Made by a program: the position numbers and the translations under genes
From: Larix kaempferi
Taxonomy: Eukaryota; Streptophyta; Pinopsida; Pinales; Pinaceae
Assembly (NCBI GenBank): GCA_027924585.1
Contig: BSBM01000592.1
Span: 2,542,001-2,606,000 of the forward strand
DNA length: 64,000 nt
Direction of reading: 5' to 3'
Part shown: positions 32,930-45,719 of the stretch, piece by piece
Layout: each line of letters opens with the position of its first letter
How positions within the stretch are numbered: position 1 is the first letter of the stretch
The notes under the pieces: generated by a model
Databases searched by the model: none
What the model was told of the DNA's origin: nothing
What the model saw: the letters and a program-made list of their open reading frames with translations, nothing else

Positions 32930-34340
32930 GAATGGCTTCTGCAAATGTGTCCATCACTTCTTCCTTGAAGTGTCATCAATCTGAAGAACACCAAACCTCT
33001 CCCTGAAGTACTCGAACTTCACCTTGGCTAGTGGATTCATCAGCACATCTGCAATCTGCTTGTCCGTCGCAATCTACAGGAGTTTCACAGCTCCTCTCTG
33101 CACCATATCCATGATATAGTGATATTTGATCTTTATGTGTTTCAACCTATCATGAAACACTGGGTTCTCGGACAGCTTCACACAACTCTGGTTATCACAA
33201 AAGATACTAGTAGCATCCAATGGGAGATCAAATAACTCAGACAGTAGCTTCCGTAGCCATACTGCCTCACAACTAGCTGAATAGGCTGCAACATACTCTG
33301 CCTCAGCTGTGCTCAGTGCTACGCAGGACTACTTCCTGTTGAACCAAGAGATCACACCCGATCCCATACTGAAGCAGCATCTAGATGTGCTCTTCCTATC
33401 TGCAACACTGCCAGCCCAATCTAAATCAACATAACCCTATAGGTTAGACCTTTGATTTGCTTCATACTTGAGCCCATAATCAACCATACCCTTCAAGTAC
33501 CTCAGAATATGATTTACAGCAACCAGGTGAACATCTCTCGGATCCATCAGGAACTGGCTCAATGTGTTCACCGCAAAGTAAATATCTGGTCTCATGTTTG
33601 TCAAGTACATCAAGGACCAAATCATCTGACGATACATCATGACATCGATCGGATCAGATGAAGCATCACACAGAAGCTTCAGTTTTGATGCCATAGGTGT
33701 CACCATATCCTTGCAGTCCATCATCCCGAACCTCTTCAGAATCTCTACTGCATACTTCCCTTTGTCCAAGGAAGATTCCATCTGTACTCTGCCACACCTC
33801 CATACCAAGAAAATAGTGCATCATCCCCAAGTCCTTCATCTCGAACTCGGCTTCCACTGCATGTCGGAAATCAATCTATCATCTCTTGTTACAAACAGGT
33901 CATCCACATACAATAAGAGTATCCCTGGATTGCCTACCTCAACCTTGTAGTAAAGGTTGGAACCCGCTTTACTCTTGGTAAAGACCAAAATGGATCGAAA
34001 GCTGCCTATCCTACCATACCAAGTTCTGCACATATATTATTTCCTGTCATGTGTCTCAAAACTAAGTGGCTTCTCCACATACACATCTTCTTCAACTACA
34101 CCATTCAAGAGAGCTGTCTTGAAATCCATCTGGTGTATCTTCTATTTCATCACTTTTATATTTCTCTATGCTGCCATCTGCAGCATGCTTGATCTTGATA
34201 GATCCATATGGAAGTCATAAAAAACTTCCCTTCAGGTCTTGGGACTACATCCCAAACATCATTCTTCATGATCGATGGATCATGGCATTCTTCCCATATC
34301 CTAGGAACTTCAATATCTTCAATAGATAATTTTGTTGCTG
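32930..34340 (-). pseudogene. Copia-3 RT and RNase H
   Basis: RT starts near 34330 with the typical MKNDVWDVVPRPEGK. The YVDDL catalytic box is near 33920 (LLLYVDDLFVT). After frame changes comes EFEMKDLGMMHYFLGMEV, then DMVTPM and MYLTNMRPDIYFAVN, then the RNase H region with CEAVWLRKLL, IFCDNQSCVKLSENP and the terminal ADVL...AKVKFEYF near 33000. At least four frame breaks. Conserved residues are otherwise well kept, so the breaks look recent relative to the motif decay. Confidence 0.88.
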
Positions 34341-35930
34341 AACAAATGTTGTAGTTCTTCTTTTGTAGGTGATGGCATACGATCTTTCCTACACAACAAG
34401 TTAAATTGCATGATTAGAAAATATATCATAGTTTTCAGAACAAATTCTTACACATAAAGAAATATTTCATACAGTCATACAATTATCTTAGCCAATGCTT
34501 CAATACAACATTTATCCATATCCCGTAACTTTCTAGATGCCTTCCAATGTCTACCAGAACATTGTTAAGAGTGTGCACAACTCCCAACATGTCAGCAAAG
34601 AGGTTTCATTCTAGATAAGTAGCAATGGAATGTTGTACAGTGCCATAGGCCACTTACCCATGCATATTAGTAGTATACTTTTCATCAATGCAACTATTTT
34701 AATATGCATAATACAGAACCTAATTCTAGGAACATCAGTATATACATTATTGAACAGTATTATTTAAACAATAAAATATGCAAGTAATGACAATTCAAAT
34801 ACTTATCTTTGTTTGTTTGTTGGGTTGACTCCCTCTCAGTCTTTGCTTCTTTTCTGCAACTCCATTCTTATGTGGATTGTGAGAAGTGGTCAACTCCCTC
34901 TGAATAACTGCATCCTTGCAGAAACTACTGAAGTGTGCTCCTTTGCTTTCTTGCAGGAACAACTGGAGTGTTCTCCCTCTTGATCTTTGCTTCCTGGATT
35001 ACCTGTCCTTGAACTTACATCCATCCTTAATCACTATGCATGCTTATTAGTATCATCATTGTGTTATCCTTGAGGTCTCATACATAATCACACATTTATT
35101 AGTATAATCTTAATACTATCAAAACACAATAATCTTAAACATGTATATTCATGATCATTCACAGATAATAAACATTAGTATTCAAGGTTTCAGGGAAGTC
35201 TTCTTTTACTCGTACATATTCTTATTTGATCATAGGACTCTTCTGGTTAGTTGAATCATCAATCAAGATAAGAGATATAATATGCATAAAACCTGTGATT
35301 ATTCAAACCTATACCTTCATGATTCTTCTGGTTAGTCATATCATCAATTATGGTAAGAAACATAATATATGCATACAACCATAACTATTCAAACCTATGA
35401 CTTCATGAATAATCATTATCAACAACACAACAGTATAAGATCCTAACACAAGGTAGGATTCTAGCTTGATATAGGAAAAAAATACCTGAATTAGCATGCT
35501 AGCTAGTTATGTCTAACATACCCACATAATGTCTTCTAGTTCTCTTCAATGACTTGTGCTAGTAACCTGCATGTCTCATAAGTTAACCATTGTAGAACCA
35601 AGTTATACATACCTCGAAAGTAGATCTTCTATGTGATCCATGACAATGGATGAATCTTTGTCTTCATGTCACCATGAGCATATGTTCTTGAAGTAGAACA
35701 TGATTTGACTTGCTTGGTGTACCTTTTGTGTTAGCAACAACATAAACCTCATACAACATCACAATGCATTAGTACAATCATAAGTGTCAAAACCTTAATC
35801 AATGAATATCTTCTATTAAGGTGATACGACAAGTACAATAATTAATCAAGATTGTATTGTAATGATATGAAGACAAACATATGATAAACTTAACCATGAA
35901 ACATACCTGGAAGCCATACCTGTCAAGATT
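34341..35930 (-). other. Non-retroviral insert in Copia-3
   Basis: About 1.6 kb, AT-rich, with no gag, protease or integrase motif on either strand. It lies exactly where those genes belong. On the minus strand the RT frame is preceded by TTGTTGTGTAG, which resembles a 3' splice site. Captured host sequence with introns, or an internal replacement, are both possible. I could not identify it. Confidence 0.5.
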
Positions 35931-37342
35931 TCTTGTAATCTCCCTTTGAGACAAGAACTTCTTCACTTATGCAGGTGACCAATCCATCTTCTTCTAGGAT
36001 TAACCCAATCCACTTGATTTGCAAGAACTGGACCTAGAGCTGGATTAGGGTTTGTCAAAGAAACCCCAAAAATTCAAACTTTGAATTTCAAACTTCCGAA
36101 AGGATAGAAATATGCGCCTTGATGAGCTGATTAAGTTGGTATATTCAGAATTTGAAAACTGCAAAGTTTCACCCCTTGAAATTTCCTTTTAGATTTTCAG
36201 ATTCACTGGGAGGACCCTGAATTAGGGTTTGAGTTTCTAGGCTTCACCCAACCAAAAGATTTGATTCAAAACTCTAAGCTTTGATTTTTCTGAGGAGATT
36301 CCAGCCGTGGTCACAAATTTCCAAAATTCCAATTTTTGCAGAAGCCCTAATTTTCCATCTTTCCGATCAAAGTCCCGAACTGGGGTTTGATCAAGCCCGG
36401 CCTTCTGCCCAACCAAAAAATATGATGTTGGTCTCTAAATTTCGATTTGAATGAGTAGCATCCAGCCGTGGTCTCCGATTACAAAATTTCCAACTTTCTC
36501 CGAAGCCCTAAATTCTGGAAGCCATGAATGAAGGTACTAAAAAATAATTATGTTTTGACAGAAATATGTACCTGATTGTTTTTGGTGTAACTCTGAACTT
36601 TTTGATCCACAGGATCTGAAAACTTTTCCTGAGATAGTCCGATCTGTTATCTTTCCATCTCGACAGGTCTGAACTCAATTGGATTCTCTGAGAGAGAGTT
36701 ATGCCAAGTGTCGCAACGTGACCAGTTTATGGGATAATACAGGAGAGTGAACTTGTACGGCGTGCCACGTGTCACTGGTTCAACTTTGGCCTCTAATTGT
36801 TTTTTTTGCGATATCCCAATCTGTTATATTTCTATCCCGACAGGTCTGACCTCAATTGGATTCTCTTAAAGAGAGTTATGCCAAGTGTCGCAATGTGACC
36901 TGTTTATGGGATAATACAAGAAATTGAACTTGTACAGCGTGCCACATGTTACTGGTTCATGTTCGGCCTCTGAACATTTTTTTCTGAGATAGTAAATTCT
37001 GTGTACTAATTGTCACTTTTTATGAAATTTCATTTGGAGATTCCTATCCCAAGTTATGACCTTTTTCCCAAGGTCACCTGATTTTGACTCAGATATGGAA
37101 GAGACAAAAACCCTATATTGTACAGATCATAAATCACAAAGTACAACGAATTAGAGGTTGTCCTTTGGAAACAAGGTACATGGGGATCTGATATTTGACT
37201 TGTAAAAGTTTCAGATCCGAAAACATTGTGAAAACGGATTTATAGTGAAAGTGCTACGATGACTGGTTTTTTCTATATCAAGCCCTAGCATCGTAAGTGC
37301 AACAAGTGTCATACATGCCATATCATGCCTTCTTTCAGGCTA
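35931..37342 (-). other. Copia-3 leader with trace of gag start
   Basis: Homologous to 1480-2128 of Copia-1: the shared words AGGATTAACCCAATCC, CCACTTGATTTGCA and AGGGTTTGTCAAAGAAACCC lie in the same order. The gag frame itself is deleted at AACCCAATCC. Two copies of an approximately 150-base block (CGACAGGTCTGA...GAGAGTTATGCCAAGTGTCGCAA) lie at about 36650-36770 and 36820-36960. Confidence 0.72.
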
Positions 37343-37354
37343 GCTCTGATACCA
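37343..37354 (-). promoter_or_regulatory. Primer binding site, Copia-3
   Basis: TGGTATCAGAGC on the minus strand, directly after the LTR; initiator Met tRNA type. Confidence 0.93.
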
Positions 37355-38043
37355 TGTTAAATTTTCAGAATTTACTTCAATCTAATCTATGATCTTAACT
37401 AAGAGAACAACATGTACAGCAAATCTACAGCATATCAATCATGGACACAATAATGCAAGCGCACAAGAGACATAGAGTTTACTTGGGGAAAACCATAAAG
37501 GTGAAAAACCCCAATAACTTCCTCAGAGATAGATAGAGCAATGATACAACCAGAATACAAGAGATAGTATTCTCCTAGCAGCAGAGCCTCCTCCTCCACA
37601 AGTGCGCCACTCTCCAAAGTGTGAGTGAGAGAATAGAATGTGTAAAATGAGAGAGAACACTCTCTATTTATACACTAACTTGACTTGACCTTTACTAAAC
37701 TAGGTCGGCCTCAACTTAACCACTTAACATAATGCTGACTGGGCCGACCCCCACTAGGGTGGTCTAATAACCCTTTGACCCACATGGCCGACCCTCAATA
37801 GGGTGGTCTAATAACCCTTTGACCCACATGACTTATACAGGGTCGACTCCAACAAGGTGGTCTAATAACCCATCAAGTATAAGTTACGACACTTACAATA
37901 TAAATGACGACACTTCCATATAGAGGAATAATAACATCTCTATAGGAATACAACCACTTCCGTATAGAGGAATAATAACATCTCTATAGGAACACAATAT
38001 ACATATATGTGAAATACATTCTGAAGTTACATATACATCAACA
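37355..38043 (-). repeat. Copia-3 5' LTR (689 bp)
   Basis: TGTTGATG...ATTTAACA on the minus strand. A TATAAATAGAGAG motif (minus strand, near 37670) is a good TATA box. Right flank is AGGGA; the partner flank was deleted. Confidence 0.9.
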
Positions 38044-38229
38044 AGGGAGAGTTCCAAACCGATCCATTGCGCATCCTAGACAAGAAGGTAACATTGCTCT
38101 GAAACCGAGCCATCGGCCAGGTAAAGGTGCAATGGAAGCACTACGGTTCTGATGAGGCTACATGGGAGCTGGAGGATTCCATGAGAGTGGCATATCCATT
38201 TTTGTTCAATTTTGATGAGCACTGAGGAC
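38044..38229 (+). pseudogene. Chromovirus W chromodomain end
   Basis: The last about 60 codons of W pol: KVQWKHYGSDEATWELED (near 38125-38180), the chromodomain signature. PFLFNFDEH and a stop follow. A purine tract TAAGGGGAGGGGA leads to the LTR. It begins at the Copia-3 insertion boundary. The rest of W pol is gone. Very similar in layout to the end of Z (near 26045). Confidence 0.88.
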
Positions 38230-38253
38230 AGTGCTAATGTAAGGGGAGGGGAA

Positions 38254-39878
38254 TGTCACGTCCCCATTTTGACCCTATTGCATTAAAATTGTAAATGATG
38301 TAAATATCATTATTAAATCATGGTGAGGAGCTCAAGGCCAAGGCCCCACCATTGATTTATCGTTTTATGTATCAGCAAAAAAATAGATGCCTATGGTTCT
38401 TGTGCTGGATAGGCACAATGTAAATTAAGACATCATGTAATTATAAATTTTAATGAAATACCCACAACTAGCTATGCAATGCAACAAAGAGATGGGGGCA
38501 TGATTTTATAAGGAATAGGGAGGGAAATTATTCAAACCCTTGAGCCAATGGTGTTAATCCATGTGTCAATGAGAAAACCCATAAACCACCAACTACCCAT
38601 TTTGGCTTATGCACCCAATTATTTAATTCTTCCAAGAGTTGGTTGAGGCAGTTAATGCCTTGGGAATGGAGAGGTATGGCAGCCAAGTTCATGTATGGGC
38701 AAGCCATCAACCTAGAAAATCGTATTTTTTCTTCATGGGCATGAAAAAACCCATAAAATTTTGCCCAAAGCCATTATGAACCCATGGCCTTTTCTCTCTC
38801 ATGCAGTCTGAGCTAGCTGGGACTTCTCCATCATGTTTTTCGTCATTTCCTGCATTTTTCCATGCCTGGGAACTCATTTTTGTATTACACGGTGGCTGGG
38901 AGGAAGAGAGCCATGATTTTTGGGGTTATGGAGGCCGTTTCTGTCCATGAAATGCCATAAACGTTTTTTGAAAACGATTCTACTCTCCTAGGGTTGACTT
39001 CCCATTTTTCCATTTCGTTTTGGTTTCCCACGTTTTTCTGAACTAGTAGAAAACCCATCTTTGGGAATCTCATTGTAAAAACGTTTCTTCATGCCCAACA
39101 CTTATACTTTTGCTATTATGTGAATCCCTATATTGGTTTGAACCTATGAGCAAGAAATTTGGAGTGGTAGTGGATAGGATTGGCTTGATAAACCTAGTGG
39201 GGAAAATAACCTCTCAAGAAGATCAAAAGGGCTGGCTACTCTTCTATGCACACCTTGAACAACACTGAATTGGAAGGTATGGCCTTAAGGACTTTGAAGC
39301 AGTGAAGGGAATACTTCCTTGACTCAAGTGTGTAGGCATTGTGGGGAACCAAGCTGGATAGATCTTGTAGAGGTATCCATAGCTCTGTGGTTGAGCTCAC
39401 AAGCTTAGCAATTCTTCCTTTTCCATCTCCTAGCAGCATGATAAACCCAACTGCTGATTGGCTTGGCTGATTTTGGTGTATTTTGGCTATGTGTGAGTTT
39501 GGTGTTCCCTTCTTCCTTGTAGAAATCATGCCCAGCTAGAGGATGGCAGTTGTATCAAGAGATTGATAAGCACAACTAGCCTATGGTTGGGTGGAATGTT
39601 GCAGATGCATAGCTGGTTGCTCAAGGACTACTTTGTATTAAGATAAGTACTCTCATGTGCTAATTCTGTATTGTTTTAATTGATGAATGAAATCAATATC
39701 TTGAATGTATGATGGTATGTAATAGAATTTAATTCTGCTGTATTTTTTCAAATATTTATGCATTTGCATATTTCCATCTTCATTTTATATGAATGTTTGT
39801 TTACTAAGTATGGGGATAGATGTACGGATTTAGTGTCATGTTCTCTCCCATGTTGGTATGATGGGTGGCTATGTGACA
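38254..39878 (+). repeat. Chromovirus W 3' LTR (1625 bp)
   Basis: Starts TGTCAC and ends GTGACA, a perfect 6-bp terminal inverted repeat. Followed by GTGTT, matching the flank before the 5' LTR. The first about 970 bases match 30168-31136 with a few percent difference. Confidence 0.9.
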
Positions 39879-39883
39879 GTGTT

Positions 39884-40452
39884 GTAGATAACTAGCAGAT
39901 CTAGTGCAGTGCTATTTTTACAAAATTTTCCGAGCTAAAATTATATTTTTCTAAAATTATGGAAGTCAAGAAATCCCTAAAAAGACAAGGTCAAGCGTTA
40001 GGCCATGCTATCATGGAATTAACAAAGTCAATTTTAATTTTTTTTAGTGCGTAGGTCTTTTAGTAAACTTTTGCGGGTTCTTTTGTGTTGTCAAAAGAAG
40101 TGTGTCAGTCAAAATTTATAGCTGAAAGACATGTACTATATTTTATGTAAATATGACATGATTGCAAACAAAAATGAATAAAAATAGAAAATACTAACAA
40201 ATTTATTCAAAAAATAGATACTTGGAATCTGCACAGAGAGTTTTATAAGTGTGTGCAGTTTCATTGGGAGTGGACAAGTGGAGCATATACAAATTCGAGG
40301 TTTAAAAACATGGAGTTATAGAGCATGATGTGTTTTGCTATAATGTAGTCCAAGTCACAAGGTTCAGCAATCCGAACCTAGAACCATACCTTCCAAGTCA
40401 TTACACGTGGTTTGGAAAAAGGCAAGCATGCCAAAACAAATAAATTTTTCAG
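39884..40452. other. Unassigned sequence
   Basis: AT-rich, with no open frame or motif I can support. Confidence 0.5.
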
Positions 40453-40588
40453 CATGCGTGCATTACTAATGTGCACGCACTAATAGCGTGAACGCACTTA
40501 TAACGTGCAGGAACTAATAGCATGCACGCACTATTAACGTGCAAGTATTGTTAGCACACACACAGTATTAGTGTGTGGGCTGCTGTTA
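40453..40588 (+). repeat. 17-bp minisatellite, eight units
   Basis: Eight consecutive 17-base units, each ending TAG, TAA or TTA, e.g. TGTGCACGCACTAATAG and CGTGAACGCACTTATAA. Divergence between units is high but the period is exact. Confidence 0.85.
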
Positions 40589-41015
40589 CATATTTGTTTC
40601 ACTCTCCTTCTAGCTATATCTCCCTTTCTGAATATAATCCCACACCCCCTCCCTCTTTATAACCCCACCTCCCTCTCTATCTCAACTACCCATCTATCCC
40701 CTTACTATTAAGCATAAGCCCCTGATTAAACACATATACCATAAATCCCAATCCCCCCATCTCTCTATTACCCTAATCCCTAACCCCCTCCTTTATCTAT
40801 TTCTCTAACCCCCTACCACTAACCGTGCCCCCTCTCACTTAGTCCTACCACTAACCATCACACCCTGATCTCTCTCTCTCTCTAAACCCCTAACCACCAA
40901 TATCTCTCTATCTATAAATCCCTAACCTCTAATCTCTCTCTCTCTCTCTCTAAGCCCCTAACCCTCTCTCTCTTTCTGAATCTTTCTCTCTCTCTCTCTA
41001 TCCCTAACCAAAAAT
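40589..41015 (+). repeat. Pyrimidine-rich simple sequence
   Basis: CT/CCCTAA-rich low complexity, with TCTCTC runs at about 40870-40885, 40930-40950 and 40985-41000. CCCTAAC words occur but not as a regular telomere array. Confidence 0.85.
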
Positions 41016-41642
41016 GGAGGATATTTGCACTTTTTTGCAGAGGAGAGACTCAAGGGGGAATTTAGAACATTCCAAAATCATACGCGAGGAGAACCCTGAT
41101 GAATGAATGCATATGGAGAATTAATGGAGGTTGTGAAACTGACAATTCCTAGCTAACATGACACAAAATACATGAACTTGCCGAAAATTTAATAGACTGT
41201 CGAGAGGGTCAAACAATGATAGTTTTCTTCAAACAAATAAATGAATGTGACCAGTACGAAAATACAAAACAATGACACAAATTTTGTGACATGGCAATGT
41301 CGATAGGGAAAGACAACAAATATCTAAGACTCGACACAACCACACTATAATAATGCACATGATGCAAACTGGCGGATCTATTGAAGGGGTAATACGAAAT
41401 AAAAATGGTGAATAAGATATGGACATGACAAGCACATTGAAATTTATGTGATGGTACAAATGAAATGGTCTTGAAAAATAGTTTCATAGGTTTTCCTATG
41501 GCGTAATGTTTCGACACTAGCTTGTGTCTCTAAATCCATCTACAATGTAATTTGGTAAATTGTAGAAATTCATTGTCAAAATTATAAATTTTTCATTGTT
41601 GAAGTGACACAACTAAAAATGACTGAATAAATGACCAATTCA
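41016..41642. other. Unassigned sequence
   Basis: No domain recognised. A minus-strand frame at 41209-41517 has no motif I know and is probably chance. Confidence 0.5.
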
Positions 41643-41652
41643 TATTCTTAAT

Positions 41653-41894
41653 GTCATTTTTTATTTTTTATTTTTTTGTAACTAGGGGAATAAGAAACTG
41701 GGAAGGGGCTGGTACTCGTGTGACACGGGGTCTAGGGATCCAATCCCGTTCACTACCACTATACCCCTAGGTGCACCCACACAACCTGCAAGCATGGGGC
41801 ATGGGTAAGCCAGGGTGATTTGAACTCATGACCTCCATTTACAACATTTCCTTCATATCAAGAGAATCAACGGTTCAGCTACACCCCTGTGGGC
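41653..41894 (-). mobile_element. tRNA-derived SINE with intact target duplication
   Basis: 242 bases bounded by a perfect 10-base direct repeat, TATTCTTAAT, at 41643-41652 and 41895-41904. On the minus strand it starts AGCCCACAGGGGTGTAGCTGA, an A-box-like pol III promoter element. A B-box-like GAGTTCAAATC follows about 55 bases later, and it ends in an A-rich tail (TAAAAAATAAAAAATGAC) next to the left repeat. This combination is the standard SINE structure. SINEs borrow LINE machinery; the LINE fragment nearby need not be the partner. Confidence 0.82.
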
Positions 41895-42099
41895 TATTCT
41901 TAATTTTATTGTTATGTTGTAATTTTTAGTTTAATTACTTGTTATATAGTCATATGTTTTATCTCGTAACCGAATTGGTCATTTTTAGCTGTCCCACTTA
42001 AAATTGCTCAAGTTTGGTCATTTATCCCTTGAAAAATTTGTGGTGACCAATTGTTTTGGTCGCATGGTCACTTATCTCTCAGTTTTTACTACTTAAAGA

Positions 42100-45000
42100 A
42101 TGAATATATTATTGATGAAAGAAAGAGAAGTGAGTTGTTTCATATAAAAGTAATTTCTAAGCATACAAAGATAAATACTCTTTTTGATAGTGGATCATAA
42201 GCCAATCTAATTTCAAAAGAGATAGTTAAGAAAATTCATTTGGAAACTAAGTTACACCCAAAACCATATCCTCTCGGATGGGTATGTGATAGTGCACAAT
42301 TGCAAGTGACAAAACAATGTAGACTTAGATTTGCTATCACTTTGGATTCATTGATGAAGTAGATTTGGATGTGGTTCCATTGGAAAACTTTGGTATTATT
42401 TTGGGAAGTCCTTATCTTTATGATAGGAAGGCTATATTTTATAGGGAAGATAATGGATATCAACTCACTAAATATGGTATGGAATATGTTGTTCATGAAC
42501 ATCGCATGAAAACTTTAGTTTTTGCTAGTCAAATGAAGAGGTTAGTAAATGCTAGTAGGAAATTTTTTCTTAGGATTTTTAAAGCAAAGGATATTGGTCA
42601 AAGTGAATCTTTTAAAGTTTGTGATACAAGACTTAAGAAAGTTTTAACTAAAGTTGTAACTGATTATGATGTCTTTTTTCAAGAACCTAAATGATTACCT
42701 CCCAAAAGAGAATGTCAACATGAGATTCTCTTACAGTAGGATGCACCACTTCCTAACATTGGCATGTACAAGTCTTTAGAAATTGAAATGCATAGATAAA
42801 GAAACAAGTTCAAGAATTACTTGAAAAAGGGGACATTCAACCAAGCTCCTCTCCACGTGGTTCACCAATTGTTATGATGAAAAAGAAGGATGGCACATGG
42901 CGTATGTGTGTTGATTATAAGGCACTAAACATAATCACAATTAAGAGCATGTATCATCTTCCTCAGATTGATGATCTTTTGGATCAACTTTAGAATGAAT
43001 TTATTTCACTAAGTTAGACTTAAGAAGTGGCTATCATCAAATTAGAATTCATGAAAATGATATTTGGAAGACTTATTTCAGAACTAAACAGAGATGGTAT
43101 GAATGGATGGTAATGCCCTTTGGGATTTGTAATGCACCTGCAACATTTATGAGGGTGATGAATGATTTTTTTAGGCCCTTCATTGATGACTTTGTCATAG
43201 TCTACTTGGATGATATTTTTATTTTTAGTCGCACTTGGGAGGGACATGTCAAGCATATCAAACAAGTTTTGGATGTACTTGTAAGGGATAAATTGTATTT
43301 AAAGATGTCTAAATGTGAATTTGGGAAGAAATCTTTAGTATATCCAGGTTACATTGTAGGGGGTGGTAAATTGAGGATTGATCCCTCTAAAGTTTAGGTC
43401 ATTGTGAATTGGACCAACCCAAATAATGTAACCGAGGTAAGAATATTTTTGGGAGCATCCTAACACTAGAGGAAGTTTATTGCTAACTTCTCCTTCATAG
43501 ATTCTCCATTACATGCTTTGACAGGTATGCACAGAGTCTTTCAGTGGGAAGGAAAAGCACAAAAGGACTTCAACACTCTGAAAGAAAAGATCAGTACAAT
43601 ATAGCTCGAGTACTTGCACTTTTGGATCTTCAACAACCATTTGAGATAGAAACTGATGCTAGTGGTTATGCCATGGGGGCAATCTTAATGCAACTTAAAA
43701 AACCAATATGCTATCATTCTGAAACCTTCTCTAAATATATAATCAACTATCCAACCTCTGATAAAGAATTTTATGCATTAGTACAAAGCGTAAAGAAGTG
43801 GAACCATTATCTAATGGGTAAATAAACAATTATACATACTGATCATCAACCACTTCAATATCTTCAATCTCAAACTAAGCTACGAAAATCAAGGAATTTT
43901 AGGTGGATGGGTTTTCTACAACAATTTCATTTGATCATTAAGTATAAGAAAGGTATTCAGAACAAAGTTGCAGATATGTTATCAAGACCTCCAACAAATG
44001 CTTCCATTGTTATTCAACAAGTTCCTTTGGTACATTCGAGCTATGTTGAAAAATATACAAAGGATGAAGATTACAAAGAAGTATATGAATCACTAAAATA
44101 TGGCTCTCAAAATAAAGAACTGAATTATCATATTCATGACAAGTTGTTGTATCATCTAGGAAATATTTGTATTCCACAAAGTGAAAGAGTACATGTGATA
44201 AGGGAAGCTCACACTTCTCTCATTTCATGGCACTTTGGCATAGGAAAAAATTGTAGCACAATTACAAAAGTTTTTCTGTTGGCATCGAATGAATGAAACT
44301 ATGTCCAAGTATATAAAAGGATGTGTCATGTGTGCAACAAGTAAACCAAGTAATAGAAATTTAGGCTTGTACACTCCATTTCCTGTTCCTTCCCGTCCAT
44401 GGGAAAGTGTTTCAATGGATTTTGTAGGAGGGTTACCTATGTCTAGAAAAGGACATGGATACTTATATGTTTTTGTGGATAGATTCAGTAAAATGTGCAT
44501 TCTAATTGCTTGTAAAAAGAAGATCAAAGCTGAGATGACTGCTCATTTGTTCTTCCAGCATGTATGGGTCCATTTTGGACTACCTACTTCTATTATTTCT
44601 GATCAGGATTCCCGCTTCCTTGGGAAATTTTGGTCATATTTATGAGAACTTATGAATACAAAGTTAAATAAAAGAACAACATTTCATCCACAAACTGATG
44701 AGAAAACTTAAGTGGTCAATCAGACAGTAGTACATCTTCTTCGAGGGTATTGTGCCAAGCATCCCAAGCTATGGGATGAACAATTGCATTATGTTCAACA
44801 TGCCTACAACAGAGCCATGCACTCTTCAACACAAAAGTATCCTTTCGATACATGTTTTGGTTACCTACTAAAGTCTCCCTTAGAATTTGTTTATGGGAAA
44901 GATCCAGTGGGATATGGTCAAGTTGATGCGGATAAAGCATTGAAGTTTATTCAACAGATCCAGTTAATACATCAAGCAGTACAAGAACAATTGGAATCCA

Positions 45001-45540
45001 GTCAGGCCAAGTATAAAGAAGTACATGAAAAACATCAGTTGGATCATCATTTCCAGATTGGTGATTGAGTATGTCTTCATATCAGCAAAGACCAACTCCA
45101 AGGTGAAGGTAGAAAGTTGAAACCTATTAGGTATGGACCTTTTACAATTTTGGATCAAGTTGGTAATAATTCTTTTCAGTTAGATTTTCCTCCTTATATG
45201 TATTCCGTTGTTAATGTGGAAAAATGGAAATTGTATGAGCCTCCTATAATTGTGGACCAAGATGAACAGGTTCAATTACCTTCTGTTGATAAGTTTGCTC
45301 CTGTATATCTCAATAAGCTTCAAGAAGATGTTATACTTGGGAATAAGGTCAGATATTCACGAAGAGGTGACATGGAGTTTCTTCGTGTGGGTCTCAAAGG
45401 AATGCATCCAAGAAAATCACAGTGGTTATAAAATGGAAGGGTCAGGGAGCTGTACCCTCACTTGTTTTCTAAATGATTTTCATGCTTTTGGTGGTCCAAA
45501 AGCTTCCCAGTGGGAAGGTTTGATCTAGGAGGATCTTCAC
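42100..45540 (+). pseudogene. Element S: degenerate Ty3/gypsy pol
   Basis: Protease (LFDSGS near 42175, then ILGSPYLYDRKAIFYRED). RT with several frame changes, [13 protein letters not shown] near 43110 and [11 protein letters not shown] near 43200. RNase H (EIETDASGYAMGAIL near 43645, then HTDHQPLQYL). Integrase with a zinc region (HRMNETMSKYIKGCVMC), MDFVGGLP near 44420, IISDQDSRF near 44600 and a degraded Glu region. A stop lies before the integrase C-terminus. The order RT-RNase H-integrase is Ty3/gypsy. No gag, LTR, primer site or chromodomain was found, so both ends are lost or unrecognisable. More than ten breaks make it the oldest pol in the window. Confidence 0.87.
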
Positions 45541-45719
45541 GGATCAATCAGTTAAATAGTATTAAAACAACAAAAGAAAGGTTACAGTGGTAAATAGCTC
45601 GTCGACAAATTTCCATCAACGCTTGTTTCATGCAAAACGACCTCTGAATGAAGAAGTTGTTAGCATTTGAAGTTTTGTAAAAAATGGTAAAAAAATGGTT
45701 AAATGGCTAAAAAAAGGGT
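45541..45719. other. Unassigned sequence after S
   Basis: Possibly the S 3' untranslated region. No purine tract or LTR start is convincing. Confidence 0.4.

Larger units (their letters stand above)
31137..38043 (-). mobile_element. Copia-3: degenerate Ty1/copia, gag and integrase lost
   Basis: Minus-strand element related to Copia-1. It has an intact 5' LTR (38043-37355), Met-tRNA primer site and a leader homologous to that of Copia-1. Then about 1.6 kb of unrelated sequence stands where gag, protease and integrase should be. RT, RNase H, a repeat-rich 3' region and a truncated 3' LTR follow. Non-autonomous as it stands. Confidence 0.82.
30168..39878 (+). mobile_element. Chromovirus W, mostly replaced by Copia-3
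   Basis: A truncated 5' LTR (30168-31136), the last 210 bases of pol with a chromodomain (38044-38253), and a complete 3' LTR (38254-39878). Target duplication GTGTT is at 30163-30167 and 39879-39883. Copia-3 occupies the middle. The junction at 31136/31137 joins the interior of the W 5' LTR to the interior of the Copia-3 3' LTR. A deletion therefore removed the end of the W LTR, most of W and the end of Copia-3. Confidence 0.87.

Noticed and set aside
40600-41015. Interstitial telomere array
   Set aside because: CCCTAA-like words occur but irregularly, within general CT-rich simple sequence.
41690-41890. Functional tRNA gene
   Set aside because: Only A- and B-box-like motifs are present. 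No acceptor stem or cloverleaf can be drawn, and the tail plus flanking repeats indicate a SINE.
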